64,000 nt of DNA from Hyphomicrobiales bacterium (GTDB taxonomy: Bacteria > Pseudomonadota > Alphaproteobacteria > Rhizobiales > Rhizobiaceae), in contig UBQW01000010.1 in assembly GCA_900467745.1 (NCBI GenBank), positions 186,001 through 250,000 of the forward strand, read 5' to 3'. Both the position numbers and the translations under genes were made by a program. Under the pieces are notes generated by a model. That model did not search any database and was not told the DNA's origin. It was given only the letters and a program-made list of their open reading frames with translations. Positions within the stretch are counted from its first letter, which is position 1. Each line of letters opens with the position of its first letter. Positions 15,968 to 26,100 of this stretch are shown here, piece after piece.

Positions 15968-17917
15968 TTAACCGGCCTTGTTCACCCGCATGTACCAATC
16001 GACCAGGCGGCGGACCTGGCGTGCGGTATAGCCGCGCTCAATCATCCGCTGTACGAATTCGTCATGCTGCTTTTCAGTCGAGCTGTCCTTCTTGGAGCCG
16101 AAGCTGATGACGGGCAGCAGATCCTCGACCTGACCGAACATCCGCTTTTCGATCACCTCGCGAAGTTTTTCGTAGCTTGTCCATGCCGGATTGCGGCCGC
16201 CATTGCGCGCCCTTGCTCGCAGGGTGAACTTCACTACTTCGTTGCGGAAATCCTTGGGATTGGCGATGCCGGCGGGTTTTTCGATCTGCGAGAGTTCGCT
16301 GTCCAGAATTTCGCGGTTCAGAATCTGGCCGGTATCGGCATCCTTGAAATCCTGGTCCTCCAGCCAGGCATCCGCATAGGATATGTAGCGGTCGAAGAGG
16401 TTTTGGCCATATTCACTATAGGACTCCAGATAGGCCTTCTGGATCTCGTGACCGATGAACTCGGCATAGCGGGTGGCGATCTCCGACTTGATGAAGTCGA
16501 GGTAGCTGGCCTCCATTTCCTTAGGAAACTGCTCGCGCTTGATCGCCTGCTCGAGGATGTACATCAGGTGCACGGGATCGGCGGCGACTTCCTTGGTGTC
16601 GTAATTGAAAGTCTCCGAGAGCACCTTGAAGGCAAAGCGGGTGCTGATGCCATTCATCCCCTCGTCCACGCCGGCGACATCACGATATTCCTGCACGGAC
16701 TTGGCCTTGGGGTCGGTGTCCTTCAGGTTCTCGCCGTCATAGACGCGCATCTTGGTGTAGAGCGGTGAGTTTTCGTGGCGGATCAGGCGGGTCGCGACCG
16801 TGAAGCGGCTCAGGTTTTCGAGAACCTCCGGCGCGCAGGCGCTCTTGGCGAGCTCGCTTTCGCGCAGCAGCTTCTCGTAGATCTGCCGCTCCTCGGTCAC
16901 GCGCAGGCAATAGGGCACCTTGACCACGAGGATACGGTCGAGGAAGGCCTCGTTGTTGCGGTTGTTCTTGAACTGCTGCCACTCGGATTCGTTGGAGTGG
17001 GCAACCACGATGCCCTGATAGGGGAAGGCGCCGAAGTTTTCGGTGCCGTTATAGCTGCCCTCCTGTGTTGCCGTCAGCAGCGGGTGCAGCACCTTGATCG
17101 GCGCCTTGAACATTTCGACGAATTCGAGCAACCCTTGCGTCGTGCGGTTGAGGCCGCCGCTGTAGGAATAGGCATCGGGGTCGGCCTGGCTGTAGTTTTC
17201 CAGCTGCCGGATATCGACCTTGCCGACCAGCGCCGAGACGTCCTGATTGTTCTCGTCACCCGGCTCGGTCTTGGCAATCGCGATCTGACGAAGCCTTGAT
17301 GGCATCAGCTTTACGACGCTGAAGCGCGAGATATCGCCGCCGATCTCGTCGAGCCGCTTGGTGGCCCAGGGGGAAATCAGTCCGGTGAGGCGGCGTCTGG
17401 CAATCCCGTACTTGTCTTCCAAAAGATCGGACATGCGCTCCGGCTGGAATAGGCCCAGCGGCGATTCGAAGACCGGGCTCACCTGTCCGTCGATCGCCAG
17501 CGTGTAGATCGGGAAGCGCTCCATCAGCTTCTTCAGCCGTTCGGCGAGAGACGACTTGCCGCCGCCTACAGGACCGAGGAGATAGAGGATCTGCTTGCGC
17601 TCTTCGAGACCTTGCGCGGCATATCTGAAATAGCCGACGATCCGCTCGATCGTGTCTTCCATTCCATAGAAATCGGCAAAGGCGTGATAAATCTTGACGG
17701 TGCGGTTGGAGAATATGCGGCCCAATCGCTCATCGGCGCTGGTGTCGATTAGTTTAGGTTCGCCAATGGCTTCCACCATGCGTTCCTGCGCGGTGGCATA
17801 TAGTCGTTTGTCATCACGGCAGGCCAGGAGGTATTCCTGGAGACTTAGCTCTTCTTGCGCGGCGTTCGTATAGATCTCCGAAAACAGATCGAATACGTCG
17901 CTTTCGCTCTTCTGCAT
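15968..17917 (-). CDS. PrkA-family serine protein kinase (YeaG-like)
   Basis: AAA+-like kinase of 649 residues, cytoplasmic. The Walker A motif LLGPVGGGKSS is near 112-121. The N-terminal AAA_PrkA domain is followed by a C-terminal kinase region (about 400-640), with TRYAEFIGHEIQKAYLESY typical of the family. Length fits YeaG (about 640). It heads the three-gene stress operon, with GGGAGAG before the ATG. Upstream (17984-18060) a 9-bp direct repeat CGTCAGACT occurs twice, which may be a control site. Confidence 0.96.
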   Translation of the reverse strand: MQKSESDVFDLFSEIYTNAAQEELSLQEYLLACRDDKRLYATAQERMVEAIGEPKLIDTSADERLGRIFSNRTVKIYHAFADFYGMEDTIERIVGYFRYAAQGLEERKQILYLLGPVGGGKSSLAERLKKLMERFPIYTLAIDGQVSPVFESPLGLFQPERMSDLLEDKYGIARRRLTGLISPWATKRLDEIGGDISRFSVVKLMPSRLRQIAIAKTEPGDENNQDVSALVGKVDIRQLENYSQADPDAYSYSGGLNRTTQGLLEFVEMFKAPIKVLHPLLTATQEGSYNGTENFGAFPYQGIVVAHSNESEWQQFKNNRNNEAFLDRILVVKVPYCLRVTEERQIYEKLLRESELAKSACAPEVLENLSRFTVATRLIRHENSPLYTKMRVYDGENLKDTDPKAKSVQEYRDVAGVDEGMNGISTRFAFKVLSETFNYDTKEVAADPVHLMYILEQAIKREQFPKEMEASYLDFIKSEIATRYAEFIGHEIQKAYLESYSEYGQNLFDRYISYADAWLEDQDFKDADTGQILNREILDSELSQIEKPAGIANPKDFRNEVVKFTLRARARNGGRNPAWTSYEKLREVIEKRMFGQVEDLLPVISFGSKKDSSTEKQHDEFVQRMIERGYTARQVRRLVDWYMRVNKAG

Positions 17918-17983
17918 CTTTGCTCTCCCGCGGCCGGTTGAATGAGGACGGGATCGCTACGTGTCGGCTCGCGAGATAGAACG

Positions 17984-18060
17984 CGTCAGACTATTTTATT
18001 ACAATGCGCTTACGAAGTTCGGGACAGTCTGTAGCCGATAGCCGCGATACTCGTCAGACT
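17984..18060. repeat. Direct repeat pair upstream of prkA
   Basis: CGTCAGACT occurs at 17984-17992 and again at 18052-18060, 68 bp apart, in the leader region of the prkA operon. The 9-bp match could be chance; it is listed because the spacing is near a multiple of a helical turn and it lies where a regulator would bind. Confidence 0.3.
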
Positions 18061-18151
18061 CACATTATGCAGCCGACGCGGCAGATCGCCAAGGGCGCAG
18101 ATAGGTTTTCACTCTTTTTTGCACGATATGTGACAAATCTCGTCCATGCAC

Positions 18152-18179
18152 AAAAAAGGGGCCGCTGAACGGCCCCTTT
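18152..18179 (-). terminator. Rho-independent terminator of the PQQ dehydrogenase gene
   Basis: Stem GGGGCCG (18158-18164) and CGGCCCC (18170-18176) with 5-nt loop; the flanking AAAAAA (18152-18157) gives the U-tract on the minus-strand transcript. It lies about 20 bp after the gene end at 18199. Confidence 0.88.
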
Positions 18180-18198
18180 CTGTTGCTTGCGCTGACGT

Positions 18199-20628
18199 TT
18201 AGTTCGGCAGAGCATAGGCGATGACGTAGTCGCCACGAAGATCCGACTGGCGTGCGCCGCCGGCCGAGATGATGACGTACTGCTTGCCTGTCTTCGGCGA
18301 CTTGTAGGTCATCGGGCCGCCTTGGCTGCCAACGGGCAGACGGGCTTTCCAGACTTCCTTGCCGGTCGCCGTGCTGAAGGCGCGCAGGTAGAAGTCCTGC
18401 GTACCGGCGATGAAGATCAGGCCGCCCTGGGTGGCGAGCGTGCCGCCGAGCGTCGGCATGCCGATCGGGATCGGCAGACCCATCTTGATACCGAGCGGGC
18501 CGGTGTCTTCGACGGTGCCGACAGGAACCTGCCAGGCGATCTTCTGCGTCTTCATGTCGATCGCCGTCAGGCTGCCGAAGGGCGGAGCCTGGCAGGGAAT
18601 GCCGAGCGCCGACAGGAAGCGGTTCTTGTCGACCGCGTAGGGCGTACCCTTCATCGGCACGAGGCCCATGCCGGTGTTGACGGATTCGCCACCGCTGTTG
18701 ACGGCCTTGGTCGGTGCGGCTTCCTTCATCTGGATCCACAGGCCGAGGCGCATGTCGTTGACGAAGATGTAGTTCGAGTTCGGGTCGGTCGAAAGGCCGC
18801 CCCAGTTCATGCCACCCAGCGAGCCCGGGAAGTTGAGCGCGAGGTCGGTGCCCGGAACCGTGTAGACGCCATCGTAGCGCATGCCCTTGAAGGCGATGCG
18901 GCACAGCAGCTGGTCAAACGGCGTCGCACCCCACATGTCGCTTTCGGTCAGCGTCTTGGCGCCGATCTGCGGCATGCCGACGGAGAGCTTCTGGGTCGGA
19001 GCGTAAGGCTCGTTCGGGATGTTGCCCGGCTTCACCGGAACATCGTCGACCTTGGTCAGCGGCTGACCGGTTGCGCGATCGAGCACATAGAGTTGGCCAG
19101 CCTTGGTGCCGAACACCAGAGCAGGAACCGTCGTGCCGTCGGCCTTCGGGAAGTCGATGAACGAAGGCTGCATCGGAACGTCGAAGTCCCACAGATCGTT
19201 GTGAACGGTCTGGTAGACCCACTTCTCACGGCCGGTGGTGGCGTCGAGCGCCAGCATCGAGGCGCCGTACTTGTGGTCGAGATCCGTGCGGGTCGCGCCG
19301 TAAAGGTCGACCGACGGGCTGCCGACCGGCATGAAGACGGTGTTGGAAGCGGGATCATAGGACATCGACGCCCAGACGTTCGGAGTCGAACGCGTGTAGC
19401 TTTCGCCCGGGGGCGGCAGGAGCGTGATGTTCGGGTTGCCCGGGTCGAATGCCCAACGCAGCTGACCGGTCACGACATCGAAACCGCGCATGACGCCGCC
19501 AGGCATGTCGGTGCTGACGTTATCGGCAACGCGGCCGCCAACGACGACGGTGGTGCCGGCAAGCGTCGGCGCCGAGGTGAGCACGTAGCTTGGATCAGCC
19601 GCCTGGCCCATGCCGACCTTCAGGTCGACGCGGCCGTTGGTGCCGAAATCCGGGCAGAACGCGCCGGTGTCTGCGTCGAGCGCGATCAGCTCGGCGGTGA
19701 TCGTGTTCATCAGGATGCGGCGTTCGCAAAGCGTACCGGGTGCGACGTTGACCGCGGTGACCGGCGTGGAGTTCGGTGCCGAAGGCTGTTCGGGTGCGCG
19801 CGTCGCATCGAAGTAAGCGAGGCCGCGGCAGCGCATCCAGACAGACGACTTGGCGTTGATCTCGGCCTTCCAGATTTCCTTGCCGGTATCGGCGTCAATC
19901 GAGATGACGTTGTTGTGTGGGGTGCACACAAACACACGGTCGCCGACCTGCAGCGGAGTTTCCTGGTCTTCCGCGCCGTTGGCGCCGGGGCTGATCGGCG
20001 TGTCGCCGGTGTGGTATTCCCACGCAACCTTCAGATCGTTGACGTTGTCCAGGTTGATCTGGTCGAGTGCGGCGAAGCGGCTGCCGCCCGAGGTGTTACC
20101 GTAGGCTTCCCAGTTCTTCTGTTCGCGGGCCGGATCGACCGGCGTGCGGGCCGGGCCGGCGCCAGTGGCGACAACCGGCGGATGCGGGATGAACATGCCG
20201 TAGAAGGCCGCGCCAGTGCCGATCGCGAGGATCAGAGCCAGCCCGAACGAGGCGCCGTAAGCGGGCGTGCGGCCGGCCGAGCGACGCAGCAAAGGGAAGG
20301 AGACGGCAACGACTATGGAGCCGACGGCAATCGCCAGCAGCCGCGAAATCAGCGGCCAGAACTCAAAGCCTGCGTCCCAGATGGCCCAGATGGCCGAAAG
20401 AACGAAGACGAGCCCGAAGAGCAGGGCGCCCAGCGGCCTGCGGCGGATGATGAGCAGGCCTGCGATGACCAGTCCGATGCCGGCGAGCAGGAAGTACCAG
20501 CTGCCGCCCAGCGAGACGAGCTTGCCGCCGCCGATCGCGAAAAACAGCCCGGCGAGCGTGATGATCGCGCCGAGCAATACCAGCCACAGGCGACCTAACA
20601 GCGCCGGTGGGTTCGGTGAATTATCCAT
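18199..20628 (-). CDS. gcd: Membrane-bound PQQ-dependent glucose/quinate/shikimate-family dehydrogenase
   Basis: Inner-membrane quinoprotein of 809 residues that oxidises an aldose or polyol in the periplasm and passes electrons to ubiquinone. The first about 140 residues hold five membrane helices, starting LWLVLLGAIITLAGLFFAIGG. The rest is an eight-bladed PQQ propeller with family blocks such as WEYHTGD, ETPLQVGDRVFVCTPHNNVISID and NFPGSLGGMNWGGLSTDP. Length matches Gcd (about 800). GAGG precedes the ATG and a terminator follows. No PQQ synthesis genes are in the window, so holoenzyme depends on genes elsewhere or external PQQ. Glucose is the likeliest substrate; quinate or shikimate are possible. 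Confidence 0.93.
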   Translation of the reverse strand: MDNSPNPPALLGRLWLVLLGAIITLAGLFFAIGGGKLVSLGGSWYFLLAGIGLVIAGLLIIRRRPLGALLFGLVFVLSAIWAIWDAGFEFWPLISRLLAIAVGSIVVAVSFPLLRRSAGRTPAYGASFGLALILAIGTGAAFYGMFIPHPPVVATGAGPARTPVDPAREQKNWEAYGNTSGGSRFAALDQINLDNVNDLKVAWEYHTGDTPISPGANGAEDQETPLQVGDRVFVCTPHNNVISIDADTGKEIWKAEINAKSSVWMRCRGLAYFDATRAPEQPSAPNSTPVTAVNVAPGTLCERRILMNTITAELIALDADTGAFCPDFGTNGRVDLKVGMGQAADPSYVLTSAPTLAGTTVVVGGRVADNVSTDMPGGVMRGFDVVTGQLRWAFDPGNPNITLLPPPGESYTRSTPNVWASMSYDPASNTVFMPVGSPSVDLYGATRTDLDHKYGASMLALDATTGREKWVYQTVHNDLWDFDVPMQPSFIDFPKADGTTVPALVFGTKAGQLYVLDRATGQPLTKVDDVPVKPGNIPNEPYAPTQKLSVGMPQIGAKTLTESDMWGATPFDQLLCRIAFKGMRYDGVYTVPGTDLALNFPGSLGGMNWGGLSTDPNSNYIFVNDMRLGLWIQMKEAAPTKAVNSGGESVNTGMGLVPMKGTPYAVDKNRFLSALGIPCQAPPFGSLTAIDMKTQKIAWQVPVGTVEDTGPLGIKMGLPIPIGMPTLGGTLATQGGLIFIAGTQDFYLRAFSTATGKEVWKARLPVGSQGGPMTYKSPKTGKQYVIISAGGARQSDLRGDYVIAYALPN

Positions 20629-21056
20629 TGAATAGCCTCATTGCATATCCGGCAAACGAAGATGGAAAGCCTGTAAATACGAGATGCTCGCCTTGCGCGT
20701 TCGCCGTTTGGTTAGCTGTCTTAACGACAGCAGGCGAAAAGGAGCGATTTCGAGCGCATGTGCGCTGGCGAACCATGATCTGCAAAAAGCGGCGCGTTCG
20801 GCGCCAATTCGGGAAATCTGCAAAAGTCCATCAGGCTCGTCCTACGTGGTTCGAAATGCACGCGTCAGGCACCGACGGAGGGAGACAGCACCTTAACGTC
20901 TCCAACCCTGGGCTGGGATATATCGCCAGCGGCAGCATTGTGGCAAGTGCTATTTTAGACAGATGAATAGCAGGCAAGGAGCGCGTCGCAGGCGCGACTT
21001 TGCGTCCGGAGCCGAAGCGGAATTCCGTCCGTTGGCAGCTCTCAGCAACAACGAAT
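20629..21056. other. Intergenic region with the PQQ dehydrogenase promoter
   Basis: About 430 bp with no convincing gene. It must hold the promoter of the dehydrogenase (start 20628) and the 3' end of the secreted-protein gene at 21057. Short open frames are present on both strands but lack ribosome binding sites. No clear terminator or sigma-70 pair was seen. Confidence 0.4.
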
Positions 21057-21626
21057 TTAGAACGGGTTCGTCGTGGCGCTTTCGATCTTCACCGGCTTCT
21101 TGTTCGAGAGCCGCTCGATGCAGGACGCGTAGGTCGCATGCATAGGATAGATGCGCGAGGTCGGGATGACCCAGTCGGGTTCATTGCCCTGGAACGAGAC
21201 GTTGATGTCGGCCATTCCGCTGAGTGCGGCGCGAATAATGCCCTGAACGCCGCCGGCATTGGAATTTCCGGGCAGGCTCCAGACGCGCAGGCTCTTGCCG
21301 TCGGCGCCGATGGCAGGCACTTCCATGCTGTTGCTTTTGCCGGTCACCGAAACCTTGGTGGCGAGATGATCAGGAAGCGACCACGCGTCGTTCTTGATCA
21401 GCCAGGACGCATCCTTCAGGCTTTCGCGGAACTCGACGGTCTTCCCGGTCATGCTGTCCCAAACCAGCGCGCAATAGGGCTCGCCGCCATTGTGGACATA
21501 GCCGATCGACCATTGGCGGGACGATCCGATCCAATCCTCGGTGGCGTTTGCAATCAGCGGCGTGCCCGCGCTGAAGAGAGCGGCAGCAAGAGAAACTCTC
21601 GCAGAAAGAACGGCGAACGGTCTCAT
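21057..21626 (-). CDS. Secreted protein of unknown function (189 aa)
   Basis: Protein of 189 residues with a clear signal peptide ending near LIANA-TEDWIG, so periplasmic or exported. The mature part has an ordered domain with two cysteines (near residues 52 and 168) that could pair, and motifs WSIGYVHNGGEPYCALVWDS and IPTSRIYPMHATYASCIERL. I do not recognise a family. It is a lone gene, with GGTACGGA shortly before the ATG. Confidence 0.75.
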   Translation of the reverse strand: MRPFAVLSARVSLAAALFSAGTPLIANATEDWIGSSRQWSIGYVHNGGEPYCALVWDSMTGKTVEFRESLKDASWLIKNDAWSLPDHLATKVSVTGKSNSMEVPAIGADGKSLRVWSLPGNSNAGGVQGIIRAALSGMADINVSFQGNEPDWVIPTSRIYPMHATYASCIERLSNKKPVKIESATTNPF

Positions 21627-21776
21627 TTTTCCGTACCTTTGTGCAACACGGCTTGGTCTTCAGGGGGTATCCCTTGAACCGACTTTGTCGCACGAACAGG
21701 TTTCAAACCGATGAATCGCCACACTTGCCGCGGGTTCTGCGATTGCACGCCCGCGTGTCACCCAAGGACACATCTA

Positions 21777-23024
21777 TCACGGTTTTAGCTGAAGCGCGGC
21801 GATGACTTCGTGTGCTGCGCGCTCGCCGCTTTGCAGCGCCCCATGGGCGGTCGAAAAGTCCGTGCTGTGCGTTGCTTCCCCGGCGAAGAACACGCGCTCG
21901 TCGTATGATCTCGCGAGCGTAAGGCGGGCGTCGGAGTGGCCGGGTAGAGCGTGGCTGTAGGCGCCGCCGATCGATGCCGTCCTGGTCCAGTCCGATGCGA
22001 TGAGCGGGCGGAGATTGCGCCGGATATCGCTGCCGAACAGATGGGCGAGCTGATCCGTGGCGCGCGCGAATGCAGCTTCATGGCCGCGCTCCGCCACGGC
22101 GCGCGCGCCGGCACCGCCGAGAAAGCATTCGATCACGGGCTGGCCAAAGGGGCGGATATAGTAGCTGCCGGTCGATGCGTCGCGGGGATCGCCGATAAGA
22201 TGCGTCTCGTCCTCAAAGGGAGCGGAGCCGATGATTTCAAGGAAGAGCTTTTCGTTGGCGCCAAGCGGCAATCGGGCTGCCGCCTCTCGCCATGCATCCA
22301 AAACCGACGGCCAGCGGATCGTGTCGCCTGCCAGAATATTGGTGGAGATGGTGACGATGACCGCGTCAGCGCGCACGATGCCGACCGATGTCTTGATCTC
22401 GACGCGACCCCCATCGAGCCCAATCGCTTCAACGGGCGTCGAAAGCCTCACCGTTGCTTCGGCCGGTATGGCGGCCCTGACGAGTGCGCCGTAGCCTGTT
22501 GCGACGCGCCAGTTGAAGTCGGTCGAGGCTTCGTTGTAAGCCGCGTAGTCCTTGCAGGAAATGTGTTCGAGTTCGTCGCCGCTGATGTAGCCGCTGAGCG
22601 CTTGCAAGTAACTCGTCCAGCCGTCCGCCGGGTCGAGCGCATCGGCGGCGATGTCGGAAAGGGGCGGGGTGGCGGAGACGCGATCCGTCCACCGTTCGAA
22701 GGCGATATGGGCCCCATCGCGCTCGGATGGAGTGAAGCCGAGATCACGAAATTGCCCGCCCCAGGCGGACGGCCGGCGATCGACCGCGATGGCGATCTCG
22801 CCGGCGATGCGGGTCCAGGGATTTCGATCGCCGGAGTGAAGCCAGCCGCAGCCGAGATCGACGACGCTGCCCGCTGCCGTTTTCGTCCAAGCACGGCCGC
22901 CCTTGCGATCGAGAGCCTCGAGCACCAGTGTTTTCAGACCGGCCTTGGCGAGCGTTCGGGCCGCACCCGTGCCGGCCGCGCCGGCGCCAATGATCACAAC
23001 ATCGGGCTCTTCCATCATCGACAT
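21777..23024 (-). CDS. FAD-dependent amine oxidase family protein
   Basis: Flavoprotein of 415 residues. The N-terminal dinucleotide-binding fold has GAGAAGTGAARTLAKAG near residues 13-29, followed by the GG motif DRKGGRAWT near 42. The C-terminus carries the second FAD contact, RVFFAGEATHSTDFSTAHGALQSGERAA, as in flavin monoamine oxidases. It should oxidise an amine with oxygen or another acceptor; the substrate is unknown. There is no signal peptide. It sits alone between the secreted protein and the giant repeat gene. Confidence 0.9.
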   Translation of the reverse strand: MSMMEEPDVVIIGAGAAGTGAARTLAKAGLKTLVLEALDRKGGRAWTKTAAGSVVDLGCGWLHSGDRNPWTRIAGEIAIAVDRRPSAWGGQFRDLGFTPSERDGAHIAFERWTDRVSATPPLSDIAADALDPADGWTSYLQALSGYISGDELEHISCKDYAAYNEASTDFNWRVATGYGALVRAAIPAEATVRLSTPVEAIGLDGGRVEIKTSVGIVRADAVIVTISTNILAGDTIRWPSVLDAWREAAARLPLGANEKLFLEIIGSAPFEDETHLIGDPRDASTGSYYIRPFGQPVIECFLGGAGARAVAERGHEAAFARATDQLAHLFGSDIRRNLRPLIASDWTRTASIGGAYSHALPGHSDARLTLARSYDERVFFAGEATHSTDFSTAHGALQSGERAAHEVIAALQLKP

Positions 23025-23141
23025 GGCCTAGGCGACTTTCCTTGCGGTCAACTGAATACGAACGTCTCCGCCACATGCTCCATAAATGGCTTGTCGATCA
23101 ATGCCGTTTTCAGGCTCTTCTCTGAAACTACGAACCATTGC

Positions 23142-23169
23142 GGGCGCGGCATCGAATTCCGCCGCGCCC
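23142..23169 (-). terminator. Strong hairpin after the giant repeat gene, possible terminator
   Basis: Perfect 9-bp inverted repeat GGGCGCGGC (23142-23150) and GCCGCGCCC (23161-23169) with a 10-nt loop, 12 bp past the stop codon. There is no U-tract in either direction, so it may protect the mRNA end rather than terminate on its own. Confidence 0.5.
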
Positions 23170-23181
23170 ACAATCAGCTGC

Positions 23182-26100
23182 TTATCCCAGATAGGACATG
23201 ATCACCGAGGCAACCTGAGACGATTCACTCGTGTCCGGCGATGCTGCGGCCGAGGTCGTTGTCTCCGACGGCGTGGTGGCCGTCGTCGTGGTCGTTGTCG
23301 CGGCGGCGGCGCTTGCGCCAGAGAGCGGGCCGTTGGTCAGCGCCTGCACCTGGGCAGAGGTCATCGCGTTGATCTGAGCCGGCGTGAAGGCTTCGGCCTG
23401 GCTCACTGTCAGCGCGCCGAGCGCTCTCGTGCTCAAGCCCGAAACCGCGCTGGAGCTGAGCGCGATGATGCTCTCGGGCGAGAAGCCTGCCAAGTCATCC
23501 GGACCAAGGGCTGCGGCCTGAACCACATTGAGCGCGCCGATCTGGGTGGTCGACAGCATCCCGATCTGCGCCGTGCTCATGGCCGCGACCTGGCTATAGC
23601 TGAGCGCCGCCACCTGGCCCGTGGTCAGTGCCGCGATGTCGCTCGACGGCAGGGTCGAAAACAGCGCCGTCGTCAGCCCCTTGATCGAACCTGGCGTGAT
23701 AGCCGCGAACTCCTCGGTCGATAGCGTCTGCAGCTGGCCACTCGTCAAACCTGCAAGCCCGGTCGAGCTCAGGGCCGCGATCTGGTCGGTGGAGAAGGTG
23801 CTGAACTGATCTGTGCCCAGCGCGTGAATCTGATCGCTGGTCAGGCCTGAAACCCCAGAACTTCCCAGAGCCGCGATCTCCTCGGTGGAGAGTGATGCGA
23901 TGAAGTCCGTCGACAGTCCCTTCATGGCGCCAGAGCTGATCGCCGCCAACTTGGCGGGTGTCAGTGCGTCCAGGCTGGACGAAGTCAGACCCTTCAGCGC
24001 ATCCGAACTGAGTGCCGCGATCTGGCTTGTGGACAGCCTTTCCATCTGGTCGACGTTGAGCGCGCCGGCCTGGGTGCTGCTCAAGCCGGCAATCCCCTTC
24101 GCGCTCAGCGCCGCCACCTGCTCGACCGACAGCACGGCGATATCGCCGGTGCTGAGCGCTGCGACTTGGGCCGAGCCCAGCGCTCCGATCTGGCTTGTCG
24201 ACAGCATCTCGACCTGGCTTGTGCTTAAGGCAGCGATCTGGGCGGTGGAAAGACCGGCAATGCCGGCTGTGCTCAGCGCGCCGATCTGCTCGGCCGAAAG
24301 CGAAGCGATCGTCGCCGGTGACAGCCCGGAGATCGCAGCAGAGCTGATCGCGGCGATATCGGCCGTCGAGAAGCTGTCGAGATCATCCGTTCCGAGTGCC
24401 GCGATCTGCTTGGAGCTCAGCGCGCCCACCTGCAGGCTGGTCAGCGCTTCTGCCTGATCGACGCTGAGTGCGGCGATCTGGTCGGTGCTGAGGCCGGCGA
24501 TGCCTGCGGTGCTCAGCGCCGCGATCTGGCTTGGCGAGAGCGAGGCAAGGGCTGCTGTCGAAAGGCCGGAGATGGCCGACGAGCTGATCGCGGCGATTTC
24601 GGCCGTGGTGAAACTGTCGAGATTGTCTGAAGTCAGAACCGCGACCTGCCGCGAGGAGAGGGCACCGATCTGGATGCTGGTCAGCGCTTCCATCTGGTCG
24701 CTATGCAGTGCGACGAGCTGGCCGGTCGAGAGCCCCGCTATGCCTGCCGTGCTCAACGCCGCGATCTGTTCCGGCGAAAACGCGCTGATGTCGGCTGTGT
24801 TCAGCGCCGCGATCTGCTTGGAGGTCAGCGCGCCAACCTGGGAGGTCGTCAGTGCTTCCACCTGGTTGGTGCGCAGCGCGCCGATCTGGTCGCTGGTGAG
24901 GCCTGCAATGCCGGTGGGGCTAAGGGCCGAGATCTGGTCGCCCGAAAGCGAGGCCAGCGCTGATGTCGAAATGCCTGTTATTGCGCTGGAGGTGATCGCG
25001 GCCATGTCGGCGGTGCTGAAACTGTCGAGATCATCGGTTCCGAGTGCAGCGATCTGCTTCGAGTTCAGCGCGCCTACTTGAACGCTGGTGAACGCCTCGA
25101 CCTGGCGCACGCTGAGCGCACTGATCTGATCGCTGGTCAGGCCCGCGATCCCCGCCGTGCCGAAGGCGGCGATCTGGTCGATCGAAAGCGCCGCGATTCG
25201 GTCGGTGGCAAGCGCCCCGACCTGCTTAGAGGTCAGCGCGCCGATCTGCGCTGTTGTCAGCACCTCCACCTGGTTGGAGCCGAGCGCGGCCATCTGGCCG
25301 CTGGAGAGACCGGATATCCCTGCCGAGCTCATGGCGACGATCTGTGCGGTCGACAGCGCGCTGATCGCGGCGGTCGAAAGGCCAAGGATAGCGCCCGAGC
25401 CAATGGCGGCGATGTCGGCGGTGGAGAAGTGCGAGAGATCGTCCGTGCCTAGGGCGGCAATCTGCCTTGAGTTCAGGGCGCCGACCTGCAGGCTGGTCAG
25501 GGCCTCAGTCTGATCGGTGCTCAATGCCGCAATCTGGTCGCTGCTGAGACCGGGTATGCCCGCCGTGCTCAATGCGGCGACCTGGGCGGTCGTCAGTGAT
25601 GCGAGGTCGTCGGTGCCAAGCGCTCCGATTTGCCGCGAGCTCAAGGCTGCGATCTGGCTCGTCGTCAGCGCGCCGATCTGGTCGCTGCTGAGCGCGCTGA
25701 TGAGATCGACAGTCAGGCCGGCGATGCCAGCAGTGCTGAGCGCCGCGATCTGGCTCGTCGTCAGCGTCGCGAGGGCGGCTGCCGACAGGCCGGCGATGGC
25801 GCCGGAGTTGATCGCGGCAATGTTCTTCGCCGACAGGATGGCGATATCGTCGGTGCTGAGAGCCGCCGTCTGCTTCGAGCTCAGGGCTCCGATCTGCGCC
25901 GAGGTCAACGCTTCCACCTGATCGGTCCGCAGCGCCGCGATCTGCCCGGTCGTCATCCCCGTGATCGCTGCCGTGTTCAGCGCCGCGATCTGGCTCGCAG
26001 AGAGCGCCGCGATCGTGCCGGTCGAAAGGCCGGCGATGGCGCCGGAGCCGATGGCCGCCATATCCTTGGTCGAGAAGGTTGCAATGTCATCGGCGGTGAG

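Noticed and set aside
18322..20598. Plus-strand open frame of 758 codons opposite the PQQ dehydrogenase
   Set aside because: Arg/Asp/Val-rich composition without domains, fully antisense to a gene with strong family matches; an effect of high GC codon use.
21951..23201. Plus-strand open frame of 416 codons opposite the amine oxidase
   Set aside because: No protein-like composition; the minus strand carries both FAD motifs in the right order.
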